Positions 5,291 to 9,728 of a stretch of DNA of 9,728 nucleotides are shown piece by piece; position 1 is the stretch's first letter, and every line of letters starts with the position of its first letter. A model generated the notes under the pieces. The model searched no databases. It had not been told where the DNA came from and was given only the letters and a program-made list of their open reading frames with translations. The position numbers were made by a program, and so were the translations under genes. The stretch comes from Coriobacteriales bacterium (GTDB lineage: Bacteria; Actinomycetota; Coriobacteriia; Coriobacteriales; UBA8131): assembly GCA_031282085.1 (NCBI GenBank), contig JAITEK010000135.1, positions 1 to 9,728 of the forward strand, given 5' to 3'.

Positions 5291-7564
5291 ATGTCGTCAC
5301 GCAGGAAACGGGCAAAGCAACAGCCTAAGCGCCATATTATACCGTTTATGCTCATCTTCATAGTCACCGTGCTCGTCGGATTGGTCAGTTTTTCGTCAGT
5401 CGGCGCCTACGCGGTCGTCCAATCATGGTTGGTCGACCTGTCGGACGTCAACATCGAGGACATGGCAACCGTCAATGACACGCGCAAGACGCGGATCTAC
5501 GCATCCGACACCACAACCCTGCTCGCGGAGCTCTACGTAGACAACCGCGAGCCGGTGACGGCCGATCAGGTTTCGCCCAACGTGTTCAACGCGACGGTCT
5601 CCGTTGAGGACGAACGCTTCTGGTCGCATCGCGGCGTCGACTACTACGGCATCGCGCGCGCCGCCGTCAACGACCTGCTCGGCGGCGAGCTCCAGGGCGC
5701 CTCCACCATCACCCAGCAGCTCGTACGCCAGACGCTGCTGCAGGAGGAGGCCAACGAATCCACCATCAAGCGCAAGGTGCGGGAAGCCTACCTCGCACTG
5801 GAGGCCGAGAAGGAGTTCACAAAAGAGGAGTTGTTGATGATGTACCTCAACACCATCAACTACGGGGACGGCGCCTTGGGCATCCAGGCCGCGGCCCAGC
5901 ATTACTTCTCGAAGAACGCCTCGGAGCTCACGATCCCCGAGGCCGCTCTGCTCTGCGGCATCCCGCAGAACCCCACCTACAACAACCCGGTTGAATACCC
6001 CGACAACGCGCTTACGCGGCGCAACCGGGTGCTCGACCGCATGTACGTCAACGGCCATATCTCCGAGGAGGAGCTTGAGGAGTTCAAGGCGTCGGAGTTC
6101 AACCTCAACATCCGCGACACCTCCATGGACGGCATCTACGCGCAGCCGTATTTTGTCACCTATGTGAGCCATGTGCTCCAGGAGCAGTATAGCTACGGCG
6201 AGGTATTCAAGGGCGGCCTGACGGTCTATACGACGATAGACCTTGAGATGCAGGCGGCCGCCGAGGAGGCTTGCGCCGAGAAGGAGGCAAGCCTCATAGA
6301 GCGGACGGGCGACGAGGACATCGAGGTGGGGCTGACCTGCGTCGATCCCAATACGGGCTACATCAAGGCGATGCGCGGCGGCAAGGACTACTATACGGAC
6401 CAGTTCAACACCAGTTGGCAGATGAAGCGCCAGGCGGGGTCGACCTTTAAGGTCTTTGCCCTCGTTGCCGCCATAGAACAAGGCTATTCTCCGCAGACCT
6501 CGGTCTCCGGCAAGGAGCTCCATGTCCCTGCTGAGGAGAACAACGGGACGCCGTGGAACCCGGTGAACTACCAAAGCCAGTCGATGGGGATAATGACGCT
6601 TGCCGAGGCGACCTGGCGTTCCTCCAACCTGGCGTATGGCCGTGTCGCGCGCACCCTGAAGGCGCCTGCCATCCGCGACACCGCCATAAAGATGGGCGTT
6701 GAGAGCGTGGACCCCGAAAAGGCTACGAGCGAGGAGGAGAAAGAAAACCTCAAGTATCCCAACCTACCCATCGTGCTTGGCGCCTACGGAGTGAACACTC
6801 TTGAGATGGCGTCTGCCTTTGGGACGTTGGCAACCGGCGGCGTGCGGCACGAGCCGACGCCCATCATGAAGGTCGTCGACCGCGACGGCAACATCATCTA
6901 TGAGCGCACGGCGGAAGACGAGGGGCAGCAGGTGCTTACGCCCGAGGTCGCCTACGCCACCAACCAGGTGCTTAAGGGCGTGGTGACTGGCGGCACTGGT
7001 ACTGCGGCGAACCTCGGCTGGCAGGTCGCCGCCGGCAAGACAGGGACTTCCGACGAGTACAAGGACTCCTGGTTCGTCGGCTACACACCGCAGCTCTCGA
7101 CCGCCGTATGGATAGGCTCGCGCGGGGATGCTCACTATATCCCGGACAACGTCGGTGGCGACAACTGCTGCCCTGTGTGGAAGCAGTTCATGAGTGTTGC
7201 GCTGAGCAACTATGAGGCGCAGGACTTCCCCACCGCGAGCAATCCTCCCTACAACTCCAAGGCGAGCTTTATGAACGCCGCGGAGAAGAAGGCGGAGGAG
7301 GAGGAAAAGAAGAAGAAAGAGGAGGAGGAGAAGAAGAAGCAAGAGGAAGAAGAAGCGGCTGCCAAGAAGAAGGAAGAGGAAGAGAAGGCAGCGGCCAAGG
7401 AAAAGGAGAAGGAAAAAAATGAGGCCGAGAACGGTGGTACCGGCGGTACTGATGGCGGTACCGGCGGCACTGGCGGCGGCACCTCGGGTGGCGGCACCGG
7501 TGGTGGAGCCTCGGGCGGCGGCGCTCAGACCGGCAATCCGGGCGGTGGTTCGGGTGGCGGCTGA
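5291..7564 (+). CDS. Class A penicillin-binding protein (bifunctional peptidoglycan synthase)
   Basis: 757 residues; polymerises and cross-links peptidoglycan outside the membrane. A basic cytoplasmic start (SSRRKRAKQQPKRH) is followed by one membrane anchor (about 16-46). The GT51 glycosyltransferase domain (about 75-260) has VEDERFWSHRG with Glu106, GASTITQQ (136-143), RKVREAYLAL with Glu165, KEELLMMYLN and IPEAALLCGIPQNP. The transpeptidase domain (about 345-640) has the nucleophile in STFK (Ser384, Lys387), SSN (444-446) and KTGT (583-586). All catalytic residues are present, so it should be active and bind beta-lactams. The tail is unusual: a Lys/Glu/Ala-rich run (about 663-712), then a glycine-rich end (about 715-757). 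ATG 5291 is well supported by GGGAGG 5 bases upstream. It is divergent from the U32 gene and followed after 114 bases by fic. Confidence 0.95.
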   Translation: MSSRRKRAKQQPKRHIIPFMLIFIVTVLVGLVSFSSVGAYAVVQSWLVDLSDVNIEDMATVNDTRKTRIYASDTTTLLAELYVDNREPVTADQVSPNVFNATVSVEDERFWSHRGVDYYGIARAAVNDLLGGELQGASTITQQLVRQTLLQEEANESTIKRKVREAYLALEAEKEFTKEELLMMYLNTINYGDGALGIQAAAQHYFSKNASELTIPEAALLCGIPQNPTYNNPVEYPDNALTRRNRVLDRMYVNGHISEEELEEFKASEFNLNIRDTSMDGIYAQPYFVTYVSHVLQEQYSYGEVFKGGLTVYTTIDLEMQAAAEEACAEKEASLIERTGDEDIEVGLTCVDPNTGYIKAMRGGKDYYTDQFNTSWQMKRQAGSTFKVFALVAAIEQGYSPQTSVSGKELHVPAEENNGTPWNPVNYQSQSMGIMTLAEATWRSSNLAYGRVARTLKAPAIRDTAIKMGVESVDPEKATSEEEKENLKYPNLPIVLGAYGVNTLEMASAFGTLATGGVRHEPTPIMKVVDRDGNIIYERTAEDEGQQVLTPEVAYATNQVLKGVVTGGTGTAANLGWQVAAGKTGTSDEYKDSWFVGYTPQLSTAVWIGSRGDAHYIPDNVGGDNCCPVWKQFMSVALSNYEAQDFPTASNPPYNSKASFMNAAEKKAEEEEKKKKEEEEKKKQEEEEAAAKKKEEEEKAAAKEKEKEKNEAENGGTGGTDGGTGGTGGGTSGGGTGGGASGGGAQTGNPGGGSGGG
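7277..7561 (+). repeat. Low-complexity tail of the penicillin-binding protein gene
   Basis: Bases 7277-7426 encode repeated Lys/Glu/Ala codons, including 46 consecutive purines at 7294-7339. Bases 7433-7561 encode the glycine-rich end with short repeats around GGCGGTACCGGCGG. Both parts are prone to length change by slippage. The first is predicted to form a charged single helix, the second to be disordered. Confidence 0.8.
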
Positions 7565-7590
7565 CAAAACCTCAGACGTGACAAAACTTC
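7562..7590 (+). repeat. Short direct repeat at the end of the penicillin-binding protein gene
   Basis: TGACAAAACCTC (7562-7573) recurs as TGACAAAACTTC (7579-7590), 11 of 12 bases alike with a 17-base period. The first copy begins with the TGA stop codon. The function, if any, is unknown. Confidence 0.3.
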
Positions 7591-7623
7591 GGCAATCGCG
7601 GCGCTTGTGGGCCGCAAAGCCGC

Positions 7624-7629
7624 TACAAT
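7624..7629 (+). promoter_or_regulatory. Candidate -10 element of the fic-def-fmt operon
   Basis: TACAAT matches the -10 consensus at 5 of 6 positions and lies 50 bases before the fic start. No -35 element stands 16-18 bases upstream; the nearest TTG (TTGTGG, 7606-7611) is only 12 bases away. No terminator was seen after the penicillin-binding protein gene, so read-through from it is also possible. Confidence 0.35.
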
Positions 7630-7678
7630 GGAGTAATCAGCGATTCTCCACCGATAGTCCTACAGAAGGGAGACCGTA

Positions 7679-8425
7679 GTGAGCGACGAGTTGGATGTGC
7701 TTCTGCGTGAAGTCGATAGGAAAAAAGCCGAGCTTGGTCTAAAACCACCAGTCGCTCCTGATGCCCAAGAGGCGTACCAGGAGCGATTCCTGTATGACAG
7801 CATCTACCATTCCAATGCCATCGAGGGCAACAGCCTCACGCGCGAGGAGATTGAGCGCGTGCTCGTGGCCAACGAGGTCGTTGCAGGCAAGCCGCTTTCC
7901 GACCACGTCGCCGTCCTCGGCTACCGCGACGCGACGCTGCTGGGCCAGCACTACGTACGCGGGAACACCCGCATCACCGAACACGAGGTCAAGCGGCTGC
8001 ACCGTCGCATGCTCATAGACCATCAGGAGGCCAGCGGCGAGTACCGCAACTACAACCTCATGATCCACGGGCATCGCCCCACCTCCTACGAGAAGGTGCC
8101 CTACAAGATGCTCCAGATATGCGACGCCCGCCCCTCGGAGTACCGTCACCCCATTGAGAGCATCGCGTTCTTCCACCTCCGCCTGGAGAAAATACACCCC
8201 TTTGGCGACGGTAACGGACGCATAGGGCGCCTCATCATCAACATCATGCTTGAGCAGCTTGGCTACCCTGCCATCATCGTTACGCTCGACGACAAAAAGG
8301 CCTACTACGAGGCGCTCAGCGCCTATGACGGCCTCGACGGCAACCCGCGGGTGCAGCCGATGCAGGCGCTGCTTGCCCAGCTCGTCATCCGCCAGTTGGA
8401 CGAGCTGCTGGCGCTTGGGGCCTAA
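7679..8425 (+). CDS. Fic-domain protein (probable AMP-transferase, class II, self-inhibited)
   Basis: 248 residues, starting with GTG 7679, which has a strong ribosome binding site (AAGGGAG, 6 bases upstream). The Fic core motif is HPFGDGNGRIGR (173-184) with catalytic His173, Asp177 and Arg181 all kept. Near the N-terminus SNAIEG (45-50) matches the inhibitory motif (S/T)xxxE(G/N); an inhibitory helix placed before the Fic core defines class II Fic proteins, in which the Glu blocks productive ATP binding. By family, it would transfer AMP (or another nucleotide part) to a target protein hydroxyl. The target is unknown. It is cytoplasmic, with no signal or membrane segment. No antitoxin gene is next to it, as expected for a self-inhibited form. 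def starts 12 bases after its stop, so the two are probably co-transcribed. Confidence 0.9.
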   Translation: MSDELDVLLREVDRKKAELGLKPPVAPDAQEAYQERFLYDSIYHSNAIEGNSLTREEIERVLVANEVVAGKPLSDHVAVLGYRDATLLGQHYVRGNTRITEHEVKRLHRRMLIDHQEASGEYRNYNLMIHGHRPTSYEKVPYKMLQICDARPSEYRHPIESIAFFHLRLEKIHPFGDGNGRIGRLIINIMLEQLGYPAIIVTLDDKKAYYEALSAYDGLDGNPRVQPMQALLAQLVIRQLDELLALGA

Positions 8426-8437
8426 GCGGAGCCGCGT

Positions 8438-8992
8438 ATGCATATCGTTGTCGCGCCCAACCCGGTGCTGCGTGAGAAAAGCGAACCGATTGCGCCAGGC
8501 GAGATAAAGAACTTCCGCCCGGTGGCCAAACAGATGGCAAAGCTCATGTATAAGAGCCAGGGCTGCGGCCTTGCCGCGCCGCAGGTGGGCATCGGTAAGC
8601 GCCTCATCGTCGTTGACGTGACCGCGCCGGACGAGGACGGCGAGGCGGCGGAGAAGGACCCGGTGTTCTTCATCAACCCCGTCATTAAGCGGCTGTGGGG
8701 TGAGAAGGAGGTCTCCGATGAAGGCTGCCTCTCCATTCCCGGCATCCAGATACCCATTGAGCGCTATAACAACATCGAGGTAGAGGCTTTGGACCTCGAC
8801 GGCGAGCCGTTTGCGCTGGAGGCGGAGGGCTTTTACGCGCGCGCGCTCCAGCATGAGCTCGACCATCTTGAGGGGACGACGATGTTTGAGCATCTCGACC
8901 CTATCGAACGCATCCAGGCGATCAAGGAGTACGAGGAGGCGCTCAAAGCCGGCGCAAAGCCAGGCGACACGAGTGTTGAGAAGGACCGATGA
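8438..8992 (+). CDS. def: Peptide deformylase
   Basis: 184 residues; removes the formyl group from the N-terminal formylmethionine of new proteins, using a metal ion, in the cytoplasm near the ribosome exit. All three family motifs are present: GCGLAAPQ (42-49; the second residue is Cys where many have Val or Ile), EGCLS (95-99, Cys97 a metal ligand) and QHELDH (138-143, His139 and His143 metal ligands, Glu140 catalytic). An acidic insert lies at about 62-74 (TAPDEDGEAAEKD). Length is normal for the family. ATG 8438 has GGAG 6 bases upstream, within the 12-base gap after fic. The end overlaps fmt by 4 bases (ATGA), so translation is probably coupled. def and fmt are often neighbours in bacteria. 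Confidence 0.96.
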   Translation: MHIVVAPNPVLREKSEPIAPGEIKNFRPVAKQMAKLMYKSQGCGLAAPQVGIGKRLIVVDVTAPDEDGEAAEKDPVFFINPVIKRLWGEKEVSDEGCLSIPGIQIPIERYNNIEVEALDLDGEPFALEAEGFYARALQHELDHLEGTTMFEHLDPIERIQAIKEYEEALKAGAKPGDTSVEKDR

Positions 8993-9728
8993 ACATCGTA
9001 TTCATGGGCACGCCTGCTTTTGCTGTGCCGGCGCTTGAGGCCCTTGCGAGCGAACGGTTCTCGGTGCGGCTTGTGTTCACGCGGCCCGACGCCGCCTCCG
9101 CGCGTGGCAAGGCATTGCTGCCCTCACCCGTGCGTCTTGCCGCTGAGAATCTTGGCATCCCCGTTGTAACCCCCCGCAGCTTCTACGCCTTTGCGGGTGA
9201 CGCCGAACATAGCTCCGAGCGTGTGCCGCTGTTCGACGTGTACGGTAAGCGCATTGTGGACGCGGAGCTGCTCGCCCACATCGCGGCGATCGACCCGGAC
9301 TTCATTGTTGTTGCCGCCTATGGGATGGTACTCCCACCGCAGGTACTTGAGCTGCCGCGCTTTGGCTGCATCAACACCCACGCCTCCCTGCTGCCGCGTT
9401 GGCGCGGCGCCGCGCCCATACAGCGCGCCATTCTCGCGGGCGACGAGCAACTCGGCGTGAGCATCATGCGGATGGAAGAAGGCCTGGACACAGGCGCGTA
9501 CTGCGCCGCTGCAACCACGCGCGCCGCAGGAAAAAACGCCCGCGAGCTGACCGGTGAACTTGCGCAGATGGGCGCCGATTTGCTGGTAGACGCCCTGCCA
9601 CGCATAGCTGACGGCAGCGCCGAGTGGGCGGAGCAGGACGAGAGTCTGGTGACCTACGCGGATAAGGTTGCCAAACAGGAACTCGCGCTCGACCCTGCGG
9701 ACAGTGCGCTTACCAACCTGCGTAAAGT
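8989..9728 (+). CDS. fmt: Methionyl-tRNA formyltransferase, N-terminal part (3' end outside window)
   Basis: The first 246 residues are visible and the frame is open at the right edge. The enzyme moves a formyl group from 10-formyl-tetrahydrofolate to the amino group of methionyl initiator tRNA. Visible motifs are NIVFMGTPAFAVPAL, FTRPDAASARGKALLPSPV, the folate/catalytic signature HASLLPRWRGAAPIQ (131-145) and GLDTGAY. Asn129, His131 and Asp167 align with the Asn-His-Asp catalytic set of E. coli Fmt. The C-terminal tRNA-binding domain is beyond the window. ATG 8989 overlaps the def stop (ATGA); a GAGAAGGA stretch inside the end of def serves as ribosome binding site. Compared with E. coli Fmt as I remember it, there are about two dozen extra residues between PVVTP and DFIVVAAYG (about 62-100). 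Confidence 0.95.
   Translation, partial: MNIVFMGTPAFAVPALEALASERFSVRLVFTRPDAASARGKALLPSPVRLAAENLGIPVVTPRSFYAFAGDAEHSSERVPLFDVYGKRIVDAELLAHIAAIDPDFIVVAAYGMVLPPQVLELPRFGCINTHASLLPRWRGAAPIQRAILAGDEQLGVSIMRMEEGLDTGAYCAAATTRAAGKNARELTGELAQMGADLLVDALPRIADGSAEWAEQDESLVTYADKVAKQELALDPADSALTNLRK

Noticed and set aside
5217..5315. Start of the U32 gene at TTG 5315
   Set aside because: It would overlap the start of the divergent penicillin-binding protein gene, has no ribosome binding site, and adds residues without family resemblance.
5837..5839. Met183 in KEELLMMYLN of the glycosyltransferase domain as a lost catalytic Glu
   Set aside because: The second catalytic Glu of GT51 enzymes is in the RKxxE motif, present here as Glu165; position 183 is variable in the family.
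5423..6574. 383-codon - strand ORF inside the penicillin-binding protein gene
   Set aside because: Antisense shadow of a GC-rich gene; composition is Val/Leu/Arg/Gly-rich without any motif, and the + strand protein has all catalytic motifs.
7739..8893. 384-codon - strand ORF across fic and def
   Set aside because: Shadow spanning two well-supported genes in the opposite direction; no recognisable domain.

Overview
The window looks like a chromosomal segment of a high-GC Gram-positive bacterium. The best guess is an actinobacterium of the Coriobacteriia type. The reasons are GC-rich coding sequence with G/C-ending codons, strong Shine-Dalgarno sites, a sortase-anchored LPxTG surface protein, and a class A penicillin-binding protein with a Lys/Glu-rich then Gly-rich tail. 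The lineage is an inference; no rRNA or tRNA is present to fix it.

Left part (1-2687), accessory in character. The 3' end of a DUF4143-family AAA+ ATPase gene (+ strand, cut by the window edge, visibly less GC-rich than the right half) converges on a leucine-rich-repeat, Ig-like, LPxTG-anchored cell-surface protein on the - strand. The 231-base gap between them holds a GC-rich stem-loop after the ATPase gene, an intrinsic terminator for the LRR gene, and an isolated hairpin that resembles a single type I-E CRISPR repeat. Upstream of the LRR gene is a 346-base AT-richer stretch with no convincing gene. It carries two related palindromes of identical 14+2+14 geometry, 168 bases apart, which are the strongest unexplained signal in the window.

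Middle part (2688-7564). A long U32-family protein with a DUF3656-like middle region (RlhA-like, Fe-S cysteines visible) is on the - strand and is divergent from a class A penicillin-binding protein on the + strand. They share a short intergenic region of roughly 75-95 bases. The penicillin-binding protein has every glycosyltransferase and transpeptidase motif and ends in a charged, probably helical spacer plus a glycine-rich tail.

Right part (7565-9728). A Fic-domain protein, peptide deformylase (def) and methionyl-tRNA formyltransferase (fmt, cut by the right edge) form a tight + strand operon: 12 bases between fic and def, and a 4-base ATGA overlap between def and fmt. def and fmt are the removing and adding halves of the N-formylmethionine cycle. 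The Fic protein, a probable class II self-inhibited AMP-transferase, leads the operon with its own good ribosome binding site.

I see no insertion sequence, integrase, prophage gene, RNA gene or real CRISPR array. Most of the window is ordinary. The items worth following up are the paired palindromes upstream of the surface-protein gene, the Fic-def-fmt linkage, the inserted segment in fmt and the tail of the penicillin-binding protein.
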